This document shows, in pieces, positions 35,644-43,741 of a stretch of 64,000 nucleotides of DNA. The stretch is from assembly GCF_003003255.1 (NCBI RefSeq), contig NZ_PVTD01000001.1, positions 372,001 to 436,000 of the forward strand, written 5' to 3'. Made by a program: the position numbers and the translations under genes. Each line of letters opens with the position of its first letter. Position 1 is the stretch's first letter. This DNA comes from Aliiruegeria haliotis (GTDB lineage: Bacteria > Pseudomonadota > Alphaproteobacteria > Rhodobacterales > Rhodobacteraceae). A model generated the notes under the pieces. The model was given only the letters and a program-made list of their open reading frames with translations. It was not told the DNA's origin and did no database searches.

Positions 35644-37172
35644 GCGCTCTTCCTTTCGGTTTCGGCATCGCGCGGGGTATCCGATCCGCTCTCTGGCGGC
35701 AACATGTGGCTCAAGGGCACCTGCGCCTCGATCACCGTTCCATCTCTGGCACCGAAAATGCGCAACGTTCCATTCAGCCGCTCGATGCGCTCCTGCATGT
35801 TGCGCAGGCCCAGACCCTGCGCCGGTTCGTCGTGGGGCGCGCGCCCCGTGGGAGTGATGATGCCATGGCCATTGTCGGCGACGCGGAGCGTGGCGCCGCT
35901 GGTATGGCCGAAGATCCGGACGCTGACCCGCGTGGCGCCGGAATGGCGCTCCACGTTGGTCAGGGCCTCCTGTGCGATGCGATAGAGGGCGATCTTCGCC
36001 TCCTGGTCGAGGCGGTTGCGAAAGACAGCGGTCTCGAACTCGGTCTCGATGCCCGTCCGCTCGCCGAACTCCTCCACCAGCGACTGCAACGCCGGACCAA
36101 GCCCGAGGTCGTCGAGCACGCCGGGGCGCAGGTCGCGGCTGATCCGGCGCACTTCCTGGATGGCGCCGCCGAGGGCGTCGATACCGGAGTCCAGGCTGGC
36201 CTCGGCCCGGTCGTCGCCCGTGCGCAACCGGCGCCGCGCGAGTTCGAGCGCATAGCGGACACCGACGAGGATCTGGGAGATCGAATCGTGAAGCTCGCGC
36301 GCCACGCGTCCACGCTCCTCCTCCTGAGTGTCGAAGATCCGCTGGGTCAGGGCCTTGAGCTTGGCATCGGCCAGTCGGCGTTCGCGGATGTTCAGGCCGA
36401 CCCCGGAGAGGAACACAAGCAGCAGCGCGGCCATCGTGATCACAGCGATCCAGACGAAGGTCTCCTGTACCCGCGCCTCGGTCACCGCGCGGGCAGAGGC
36501 CACCGTGGCCAGCACGTCATCGATGAAGATGCCGGTGCCGAGTGCCCATTGCCAATCCTGAAGGCCCACCACGTAGGTGACCATCTGCGCCTCTTCTCCC
36601 GTCGAGGGCTTGGTCCACACATAGGAGTGGTAGCCCGTGCCGCGGCGGGCGATCGCAATCAACTCGTCGACGATCGGCGTGCCGGAGGCATCGGTCAGCC
36701 CCGCCCAGTTGGTATTGATCAGCTCGGTCTGGCGTGGCGCGACGAGGTTGGTGCCGTCGTAGTCATAGACGAAGAAATAGCCGTCCTGACCGTAGATCAT
36801 CGCCGCGAGCGTCTGGATGACCTTTTCCTTTGCCGCCTCGTCATCGGGCAGGGCGCGGCCGTAGTCCTTGGAAATGGCGGTGCGGGCGAGGGCGACGTAG
36901 TTTTCCAGCTCCCGCTTCTTGGCCTCCGTCAGGCGGGTTTCCAGCTCCCTGATCTCGCTTTCGGCAAGCGAGCGGGACTGGACCGCGACCACGATTGAGA
37001 TCGCCGCCACCGCGAGGACAAGCGGCAGGGTCGCCAGCAGAAAGAGCTTCTGGGCGTAGGTAAGCGGGGGCCAGATGCCGCGCCGCGCAGAATCGTCGTC
37101 GAATTGCAGGGCCTCTGCCTCCCACAGCGGAACCACACCGTACAAGCTACGCCCGCGGGCGGGATGAGGCAA
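35640..37172 (-). CDS. Cache-domain sensor histidine kinase (NarL-partner type)
   Basis: This is a 510-residue inner-membrane kinase as annotated. TM1 is near residues 43-65. A periplasmic single-Cache domain (about 70-225) contains GQDGYFFVYDYDGTNLVAP and GYHSYVWTKPSTGEE, TM2 is near 238-260, and then comes the HisKA_3 dimerisation helix with phospho-His295 in GRVARELHDSISQ. The HATPase domain has EALTNVERHSGA and GLGLRNMQERIERL. Cache domains of this type often bind small carboxylates or amines. The start is uncertain: TTG 37172, GTG 37136 and CTG 37109 (behind GGGAGG) are all possible. Confidence 0.88.
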   Translation of the reverse strand: MPHPARGRSLYGVVPLWEAEALQFDDDSARRGIWPPLTYAQKLFLLATLPLVLAVAAISIVVAVQSRSLAESEIRELETRLTEAKKRELENYVALARTAISKDYGRALPDDEAAKEKVIQTLAAMIYGQDGYFFVYDYDGTNLVAPRQTELINTNWAGLTDASGTPIVDELIAIARRGTGYHSYVWTKPSTGEEAQMVTYVVGLQDWQWALGTGIFIDDVLATVASARAVTEARVQETFVWIAVITMAALLLVFLSGVGLNIRERRLADAKLKALTQRIFDTQEEERGRVARELHDSISQILVGVRYALELARRRLRTGDDRAEASLDSGIDALGGAIQEVRRISRDLRPGVLDDLGLGPALQSLVEEFGERTGIETEFETAVFRNRLDQEAKIALYRIAQEALTNVERHSGATRVSVRIFGHTSGATLRVADNGHGIITPTGRAPHDEPAQGLGLRNMQERIERLNGTLRIFGARDGTVIEAQVPLSHMLPPESGSDTPRDAETERKSA

Positions 37173-37516
37173 CCAGAGGGCCGATGCGGGGGGGGCGGCG
37201 CGGATGAAAATGGGGGGCGGGATCTTTTCGGCGATGTCGGCGGGATACCGGCGCCCGATTGCGCGATTGGCCGGAATGGCTGCAGGCGCAGCAGGCTGCG
37301 CGACCGGCCGATGGTTTCGGACTGTCGCCCGGCAAGAGAGGCGCGGACGTCGGTTGGTTGGCGCCCCGGATCCACATCGTCAGCGACGATCGGCCCCCTG
37401 CAGGTGCCCGACAAGCCACGAGAGGGGGGCTGGACGCTGGCCGGCTGCAAGGTCCGGAGGTATCCGTCGCCAACCGCCGAGCCTCGGTCAGGGGCCTGGG
37501 CACTTCGCCACGCCGG
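37173..37516. other. Gene-free region upstream of the histidine kinase
   Basis: These 344 bp lie between the histidine-kinase start and the end of the hydrolase-OsmC gene, both on the minus strand. No frame has a ribosome site or motif. The stretch is GC-rich and has short direct similarities to itself and to other gene-free stretches, but nothing strong enough to call a repeat unit. It should contain the two-component promoter; I could not place it. Confidence 0.4.
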
Positions 37517-38722
37517 TCAGGCCAGAGCGGTTTTCACCTTCGCGCCGGCCTCCAGCGTCTTGTGCACCGGGCAACGGTCGGCGATGTCGAGCAGGCGCGC
37601 GCGCATCTCGTCATCGAGAGGCCCTTCGAGGCGGATTTCACGAGTGAAGAGGTCGATCCGGTTGGGGCCGGTCAGATCGCTGTCCTGGGCGTGGACCTTG
37701 TCGTGGGTCACGTCGACCGCGACATGTTCCAGCGGCCATCCCTTGCGCCGCGCATACATTCGCAACGTCATCGAGGTGCAGGCGGCCAGCGCCGCCGAGA
37801 GGTAGCCATAGGGTGACATGCCCCGGTCGGTGCCGCCATAGGCCAGCGGCTCGTCGGCAAGGGCGTGGTGGAGCGGCCCCGCGTTTATGTCCTGAAGGAA
37901 CCCGTCCGGGTCCGCCTCGGAGCTGCGCACCACGCCTTCGGGGGCGCCCGGCGGCGGGGCAGGGGGACGCAGATCGAGGTAGCGGCCAGCCCAGGCGGCA
38001 ATGACCTCCGCGGCGTATTCCGCATCTTCGGCACGGCTGATCAGGTGATCGGCATCGTCAAGCGTGACAAAGCTCTTGGGGTGTTTGGCGGCGGTGAAGA
38101 TCCGCGCGGCATTGTCGATGCCGACCGTGGCGTCCAGCGGCGCATGCAAAACCAGCAGCGCCTTGCCCAGATTGGCAATGCGATCGGTCAGGTCGCAATC
38201 CAGCACATCTTCCACGAATTCTTGCCCGATCCGGAACGGTCTCCCGCCCAGCCGGACCTCCGCCACGCCCTGCTCGGCGATGTCGGGCAGGGTGTCGGCA
38301 AAGTTGTGCGTGACATGGCCGGGATCGAAAGGCGCGCCGAGCGTGACAACCGCCTGGGAGGAGGGGATCTCTCCAGCGGCCCGCAACACCGCGGCCCCGC
38401 CCAGCGAATGGCCGATCAGCAACTCCGGCGCCATGCCCTCGCCCTCCAGCCATTTCGCCGCCGCCACCAGGTCGCCGGCGTTCGACTGGAAGGTGGTGTT
38501 CTCGAACTCGCCGCCGGAATGGCCGAGCCCGGTGAAGTCGAAACGCAGCACCGCGATCCCCATTGCCGCCAGCCGCTGCGCGATGCGCCGCGCGGCGGCA
38601 ATATCCTTGGAGCAGGAGAAGCAATGCGCGAAAACCGCGGTGGCAAGGTGCGGGCCCTCCGGCCTGTCGAGACGGGCGGCCAGTGTGTCACCGTCGGCGC
38701 CGGGAAAGGTGATGCGATGCAT
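37517..38722 (-). CDS. Fused alpha/beta hydrolase and OsmC-family protein
   Basis: This is a 401-residue two-domain fusion. The N-terminal half (about 1-250) is an alpha/beta hydrolase with nucleophile motif LIGHSLGGAAVL, a late Asp in HAPLDATVG and His in DDADHLIS. The C-terminal half (about 260-401) is OsmC/Ohr-like, with one Cys in ALAACTSMTLRMYARRKGW and a second in DRCPVHKTLE. That is the paired-Cys layout of thiol peroxidases acting on organic hydroperoxides. The fusion is a known bacterial architecture; the hydrolase substrate is unknown. AGAGGT lies upstream of the ATG at 38722. Confidence 0.88.
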   Translation of the reverse strand: MHRITFPGADGDTLAARLDRPEGPHLATAVFAHCFSCSKDIAAARRIAQRLAAMGIAVLRFDFTGLGHSGGEFENTTFQSNAGDLVAAAKWLEGEGMAPELLIGHSLGGAAVLRAAGEIPSSQAVVTLGAPFDPGHVTHNFADTLPDIAEQGVAEVRLGGRPFRIGQEFVEDVLDCDLTDRIANLGKALLVLHAPLDATVGIDNAARIFTAAKHPKSFVTLDDADHLISRAEDAEYAAEVIAAWAGRYLDLRPPAPPPGAPEGVVRSSEADPDGFLQDINAGPLHHALADEPLAYGGTDRGMSPYGYLSAALAACTSMTLRMYARRKGWPLEHVAVDVTHDKVHAQDSDLTGPNRIDLFTREIRLEGPLDDEMRARLLDIADRCPVHKTLEAGAKVKTALA

Positions 38723-38850
38723 GGGGACCTCTGAGATGATGGCGGGCTTGCACAACAGGGTGGCCCCGGGGCACATCAATCCCAAGCCCTGTGACAGCCG
38801 CGTCACGGGAAGGTGACAAGTCGTAATCGGTCGGGGACCCGGAGGCGCAG

Positions 38851-39729
38851 GTGGCATTGGTCGTTTTCATCTACTGGGGCGTCTCGGCGCTCGGCCTTGT
38901 CGCGCTGGCGGGCGGGTTCCTCGGCCGGTTTTACCCGGCCGGTGATTCGCTGGCGGTGTTCCGCAGCCAGGTTTCGGTGCTCGGCGCGGGCTGGGCGTTG
39001 CTGGGCATGGCCTGCGGCCTTCCGTCCGGCTGGCTGCTGCTGCCCTGTGGGGCTGCCTTCGCCACGATTGCGCGGGAACACCTGCGGCGGGAAACCATGC
39101 GGGACGCGCCCGTTGTGCACTACCAGAAAAACATGTCCTTCCGGATGCAGGACACAGCGCCGCTGGCACGGGACATCCGGGAGGTCGCGCCGGACCTGCT
39201 GACATTGCAGGAGGTGACCGAGGACAACGCGGAGCTGCTGACGTCGCTCGCCGATATCCTGCCCTACCAGCTCCTGTGTCCCTACGAGGAGGTCGGCGGC
39301 GTCGCCATCGCCTCCCGCTGGCCGTTCGTCGCGGGAACCACCTGCTGCGAGACCCATGGAGTGGCGATCGCACAGGTGGCCGCGCCGGACGGGCCGCTGT
39401 GGCTGGCATCGGTGCACCTCTGCTGGCCCTGGCCGGCCCGGCCGCCGCAAGCGGAACGCCACCGCAAGCTGCTCGCCGTGCTTGACCGGGTGGACGGGCC
39501 GGCAGTGCTTGGTGGCGATTTCAACATGGTGCGCTGGTCCCATGTCCTGCGCAGTACGGCGCGTGCGATCGACGCGGAGCCGGGCGGGCGCGTGCGGCCC
39601 AGCTTCCCGTTGAAGGGCGTGACCACGCTGCCGATCGACCAGAGCCTGATCCCCCGGGGCATGGGCGGGGCGAGCGAGGCCCGGCCATTGCTCGGTTCGG
39701 ACCACAAGGGCCTCGTGGTTCGGTACTGA
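38851..39729 (+). CDS. Endonuclease/exonuclease/phosphatase-family membrane protein
   Basis: This 292-residue protein has two N-terminal membrane segments (about residues 3-25 and 42-70) and a truncated-looking EEP domain. Family pieces are DLLTLQEVTEDNAELL (the catalytic Glu), LLASVHLCWPWP, VLGGDFNMVRWSHVLR (Asp and Asn) and LLGSDHKGLVV (Asp-His). Proteins of this layout are often annotated as EEP hydrolases of phosphodiesters or lipids. It starts with GTG behind GGAGGCGCAG. It is divergent from the OsmC fusion and convergent with dddP. Confidence 0.85.
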   Translation: MALVVFIYWGVSALGLVALAGGFLGRFYPAGDSLAVFRSQVSVLGAGWALLGMACGLPSGWLLLPCGAAFATIAREHLRRETMRDAPVVHYQKNMSFRMQDTAPLARDIREVAPDLLTLQEVTEDNAELLTSLADILPYQLLCPYEEVGGVAIASRWPFVAGTTCCETHGVAIAQVAAPDGPLWLASVHLCWPWPARPPQAERHRKLLAVLDRVDGPAVLGGDFNMVRWSHVLRSTARAIDAEPGGRVRPSFPLKGVTTLPIDQSLIPRGMGGASEARPLLGSDHKGLVVRY

Positions 39730-39757
39730 ACGGGCTGGCCGCGCACCGGGGGCGCGA

Positions 39758-41089
39758 TCAGGAAACCAGCCCCATCAGCCGCGCATCGAACGGGTAGCGG
39801 GTGAGGGGCTCGAACCCGTCATCGGTGACCAGCACCTGGTCTTCCAGCTTGATCGAGAAATCGCCGCCGACCTCGCCGACAAGCGCCTCGACACAAAGCA
39901 CCATCCCGGCCTCCAGCGCATGATCCCATGCGCCTTCGTGGTAGGTGTCAGGGTAATCCACATGAGGCCACTCGTCGCAAAGCCCGACGCCGTGAAACTT
40001 GCAGGAATACTTCTGCGCCCAGTATTCCGGCGCGAGCTGGTGGCCATTGTGGACCAGCTCCGCGATGGTCACACCGGGACGCAGAAGGGCCATGTTTTCG
40101 GTGATGTGCTCATGGGCATGTCGCATCGCCGCAACCATGTCCTGCCGCGGCCTGCCGTCGCCGATCCACCATGTGCGGGACATGTCGGTGCAGATGCCGT
40201 AGGGCCCTATCAGGTCCGTGTCGAAGGCCAGGATCTCGTTGTTCTGAAGAACGCGCGGGCCGCATTCCTGAAACCACGGGTTGGTGCGCGGGCCGGTGGC
40301 GAGCAGCCGCGTCTCGATCCATTCGCCGCCGCGCCTGATGTTCTCCGCATGCAGGATCGCCCAGATCTCGTCTTCGGTCATGCCGGGTTTCGTGCGTGCT
40401 TCCATCGCCGCGACAGAGGCCTCGCAGGAATGAATGGCGCAGCGCATGGCCGCGATCTCGTCCGGCCCCTTGACCGAGCGCGCGTGTTCGGTGACCTCTT
40501 CGCCTTCGAACACCTCGAAGCCGCGCGCCTCCAGTGCCCGCAACCCATGCACCATGATCTTGTCCACGGCGAGGCGGCGGTTGGCACCGGCATGGGCAGA
40601 CATGACCTCCTCCACCTCGCTGGCAAATCGCATCGCCGCGTCCGGCCCCCTGTCCCCGATGGAGAAATAGAACATCGAGGCACCGGAGCGGATCTCCCGC
40701 ACGAGCGGGGCATGGTCGGCGAGGAATGGCGCGTTCCTATACTCCCATAGAACCATGTGGCCGTCCGCGCACAGCAGGCAGGCGCGGAACGGATTGTGCG
40801 TGTTCCAGAGCTGCATGTTGGTGGTGTCGGTCGCATAGCGGATGTTGAGCGGGTCGAACATCAACAGGCCACCATAGTCGCGCGCGACGATATGCTGTGT
40901 CAGGCGGGTCCAGCGATATTTCCGCATTGCCGCAAGGTCCGGCAGGGCAAGGCCCGCGGCCTCCCACTCCCGAAGCGCCAGCAGCGTCGGGCCGATCTCC
41001 ACCCGGTCGTTGTCGTTGGGCGTGCCATCGGGAAGCGTGCCCCCCCGGGCCGGGTCGATCTTGCGGCGGTCGCGGGAATACTGGTTCAT
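39758..41089 (-). CDS. dddP: DMSP lyase DddP
   Basis: This 443-residue M24-peptidase-fold enzyme cleaves dimethylsulfoniopropionate to dimethyl sulfide and acrylate. The N-terminus (KIDPARGGTLPDGTPNDNDR) and FDPLNIRYATDTTNMQLWN are characteristic of DddP, not of true Xaa-Pro peptidases. All six metal ligands can be placed: Asp290, Asp292, Asp302, His366, Glu401 and Glu416. Each is exactly five below the numbering I recall for the Roseobacter denitrificans enzyme (295, 297, 307, 371, 406, 421). GGGAGG precedes the ATG at 41089. No acrylate-handling or DMSP-transport genes are adjacent. Confidence 0.93.
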   Translation of the reverse strand: MNQYSRDRRKIDPARGGTLPDGTPNDNDRVEIGPTLLALREWEAAGLALPDLAAMRKYRWTRLTQHIVARDYGGLLMFDPLNIRYATDTTNMQLWNTHNPFRACLLCADGHMVLWEYRNAPFLADHAPLVREIRSGASMFYFSIGDRGPDAAMRFASEVEEVMSAHAGANRRLAVDKIMVHGLRALEARGFEVFEGEEVTEHARSVKGPDEIAAMRCAIHSCEASVAAMEARTKPGMTEDEIWAILHAENIRRGGEWIETRLLATGPRTNPWFQECGPRVLQNNEILAFDTDLIGPYGICTDMSRTWWIGDGRPRQDMVAAMRHAHEHITENMALLRPGVTIAELVHNGHQLAPEYWAQKYSCKFHGVGLCDEWPHVDYPDTYHEGAWDHALEAGMVLCVEALVGEVGGDFSIKLEDQVLVTDDGFEPLTRYPFDARLMGLVS

Positions 41090-41236
41090 GCTGGCCTCCC
41101 TGGTCCGTCCAGCGTCGGTCGGACAGGTGCCTCTGTCCGCCCCGATTGCGACGTCGCACGGGTCTGAAACCGGCACGTTGGCGGCGCGCGCGTCGGTGCG
41201 AAACCGGAGAGGTCGGGCGCCTGTTCGCGCCGGGTG

Positions 41237-41494
41237 TCAGGTCCGGAACCAGTGACGGTTCATCCGGGTCAGGAACTCGGCGGTCAGTGGCTGGAAAGAG
41301 CCGTCACCGAGTACGGCGTCCACCTCGCAATGTGGGCAAAGTGCGGTCTCCCCGCCATCCGTCCAGTCGGTGATCGCGTCCGAACCAAATGTTCGGAGAC
41401 AGCAGAAGCAGCCGCAGATCCGGCTGCCAAGAATTCTGTCGCGATGGCGCGCGGAATGTCCGTGCGCCGTCTGTAGGTCGTTTTTTCGAATCAT
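41237..41494 (-). CDS. Small cytoplasmic protein with a CxCC...CxxC zinc-ribbon-like motif
   Basis: This 85-residue protein carries GCFCCLRTFGSDAITDW followed by TALCPHCEVDAVLGDG, a compact four-Cys arrangement likely to bind zinc. A C-terminal LTAEFLTRMNRHWF completes a family seen as short uncharacterised proteins in many bacteria. The start at ATG 41494 is preferred because longer versions add a low-complexity leader. It lies 147 bp beyond the 5' end of dddP on the same strand and downstream of the MFS gene. Function is unknown. Confidence 0.8.
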   Translation of the reverse strand: MIRKNDLQTAHGHSARHRDRILGSRICGCFCCLRTFGSDAITDWTDGGETALCPHCEVDAVLGDGSFQPLTAEFLTRMNRHWFRT

Positions 41495-41579
41495 CTGGTT
41501 GTCCCTGCCGGATGGGGAGGGCTCTGTCCAGCCTGCCTGGGCCGGTGCGCCAGCTCCTGTGGCGGGGGGCGCACGCGGT

Positions 41580-42824
41580 TCAGCGGCGCAGATCGGGTGG
41601 ATCGGTCCAGCGCAGCACGAGCATCGCGGCATAGGAGACGGTGGCCAGCATCAATGTGCCGATCATCAGCGGCACCGGCGTGCCATCGAAGGCCAAACCG
41701 AGCGGGATGGCGACCAGCACCGCGGCGACGGTGGAGACGGACCCCGTGACAGAGGCCGTCAGGCCGGCGAGGTGGCCCATCGGCTCCATCGCCAGCGCAT
41801 TGAGGTTGCCGATGGTCAGGCCGTTCTGAAAGAAGACACCGGCGGTCCAGAGCACGTAGATGCCGAAAACCGCGATCTCGGGCAATCCGCCCACTGCGAC
41901 CAGAAGCGTCGCGATCCCGGTGAAGACGATCTGACAGCCAAGTGTCGCGGTGATCAGAAAACGCATGCCAAGACGCTCCACCAGGGCCGCGTTGATCAGC
42001 CCCGACGTGCCCGAGACCAGCGCGATGGCGCCGAACCACAAATGGAAGCTCTCGCCACGGCCAAAGGTCTGGTCAAAGATCGGCTGGGTCGAGGACAGCG
42101 TGGAAAAGAGCATTCCGAAGGTCAGCGACTGCGTGAGCAGGGACAGGGCGACGACCCGGTGGGTGACGATCTCCCGGATCCCGGCCAACAGGGGGCGTGG
42201 CCGAAACGGTCGGCGGTTCTCCGGTCGCAGTGTCTCTGGTTGGCGCAGCATCATCCAGCTCGTGGCGATGACCGAAAAGAGCATGAAACAGGGGAAGATC
42301 CCCCGCCAGCCCACCGCCCAGATGATGCCGGCGCCGATGGTCGGGGCGATGGCGGGGACAATGGTGAAGATCAGCATGATGAAGGACATCAGCCGCGCCA
42401 TTTTGCGTCCGGCATAAAGGTCGCGGATGATCGCCATGGCGACGACACGCGGCCCGGCGGCGCCAAGCCCCTGGAGAACCCGGGCGGCGAACATGGTCTC
42501 GATCGAGTGCGCCTGCCAGGCAAGCGTCGCACCGAGGACATAAAGCGCCGCCCCCGCCATGACGACCGGCTTGCGGCCGTAGGCGTCCGACAGCGGGCCG
42601 GTAAAAAGCGTTCCCACGCCGAGACCCAGAACGAAACTGGTGATGATCATCTGGGCGCGGTTTGGGGTCTCCGCGCTGATCTCGCCAGCGATGTCGGGCA
42701 ACGCCGGAAGCATCGCGTCGATGGAAAAGGCCACGGTCGCGAAGGTCATCGCCATCAGGGCGATGAACTCCGCCTGTCCGAGCGGCGCGCGCGGCTGGCT
42801 GTGATTCGCAGTGGCCTCGCTCAT
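41580..42824 (-). CDS. MFS multidrug efflux transporter, Bcr/CflA family
   Basis: This 414-residue inner-membrane transporter has 12 predicted segments. The MFS motif A is GPLSDAYGRKPVVMAG between TM2 and TM3. The N-terminal FIALMAMTFATVAFSIDAML with Asp and PALP, and RVLQGLGAAGPRVVAMAIIR in TM4-5, are hallmarks of Bcr/CflA drug exporters. The substrate is unknown. It follows the DsbA/FrnE gene by 19 bp on the same strand, so the two are probably co-transcribed. Confidence 0.9.
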   Translation of the reverse strand: MSEATANHSQPRAPLGQAEFIALMAMTFATVAFSIDAMLPALPDIAGEISAETPNRAQMIITSFVLGLGVGTLFTGPLSDAYGRKPVVMAGAALYVLGATLAWQAHSIETMFAARVLQGLGAAGPRVVAMAIIRDLYAGRKMARLMSFIMLIFTIVPAIAPTIGAGIIWAVGWRGIFPCFMLFSVIATSWMMLRQPETLRPENRRPFRPRPLLAGIREIVTHRVVALSLLTQSLTFGMLFSTLSSTQPIFDQTFGRGESFHLWFGAIALVSGTSGLINAALVERLGMRFLITATLGCQIVFTGIATLLVAVGGLPEIAVFGIYVLWTAGVFFQNGLTIGNLNALAMEPMGHLAGLTASVTGSVSTVAAVLVAIPLGLAFDGTPVPLMIGTLMLATVSYAAMLVLRWTDPPDLRR

Positions 42825-42843
42825 CCGACGATCCCGTGTTGCG

Positions 42844-43476
42844 TCACATCTGTCCGTTGATCTCGTCGACGAGCTTCAGCCACAGGTCGGGCTGCTGCGC
42901 ACCGGGGACCACGTGCTGGTTGGCGATGATGAAGGTCGGAACGCCGGTCACACCCTTTTCGCGGGCGTTGGCATCGCGGGCGCGGATATCCTCGGCATCC
43001 GCCGTCCCAGCCAACAGCCGATGCACCGCCGCCGCATCCATGCCGACGCTGTCGGCGATATCGGCCAGCGTGTCGTGATCGCCGATGTCGCGGCCCTGCT
43101 GGAAATAGGCGGCAAAGAGCGCATCGACGACGGGGGTCTGCTTCGCCTCGATCCCGGCCCAGTGAATCAGCCGGTGCGCGTCGAGCGTGTTGGGGGTGCG
43201 CTGGATCGCACCGAAGTCGATCTCCAGCCCGGCGGCTTCGGCGGCCTCGGCGATACGGGCATAGACCTCGACGGCCTGCTCTTTGCCACCGAACTTCGTC
43301 TCCAGGTAGGTCCGCCGGTCCATGCCGCCAGCGGGCATGTCGGGGTTCAGCTGGAACGGGTGCCATTCGATGCTGAACGGGTGATCGGGCCGCTCCTGAA
43401 GCGCGCGGTCAAGGAGCGACTTGCCGATGAAGCACCACGGGCAGATCGGGTCGGAGAGGATATCGAGCTTGATCAT
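42844..43476 (-). CDS. DsbA-family (FrnE-like) thiol oxidoreductase
   Basis: This 210-residue cytoplasmic DSBA-like protein has active-site Cys12 and Cys15 in SDPICPWCFIG. The helical insert contains KEQAVEVYARIAEAAEAAGL and HRLIHWAG, and the cis-Pro loop is GVTGVPTFIIA. There is no signal peptide, which matches the FrnE/polyketide-biosynthesis-like DsbA group. AGGGGCGGG lies before the ATG. The MFS gene follows after 19 bp. Its physiological substrate is unknown. Confidence 0.9.
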   Translation of the reverse strand: MIKLDILSDPICPWCFIGKSLLDRALQERPDHPFSIEWHPFQLNPDMPAGGMDRRTYLETKFGGKEQAVEVYARIAEAAEAAGLEIDFGAIQRTPNTLDAHRLIHWAGIEAKQTPVVDALFAAYFQQGRDIGDHDTLADIADSVGMDAAAVHRLLAGTADAEDIRARDANAREKGVTGVPTFIIANQHVVPGAQQPDLWLKLVDEINGQM

Positions 43477-43741
43477 CCCGCCCCTGTAGCAGTCTGGACG
43501 CCGCTGCCAAGGGAAATCTTGTCCGAAGGACGGTGGCCGGTGGGTTCGTGGGGGCTGCGGGATCGGCGTTTGCCCCGCGCGCCTTCGATGGCTTTTGGGC
43601 TGACCGGCCGGATCCGCTTCGGTCTGGGGATTGCCCGTGGCGGTTCTCCGTGCAGGGGCGGCGTGCGTCGTGCATTGCCCGGCGAGATCGATCGCGCCCG
43701 CCCCGCAGGTCCGTTTGGCGCCGGGGCGACCTGCCGGACCC

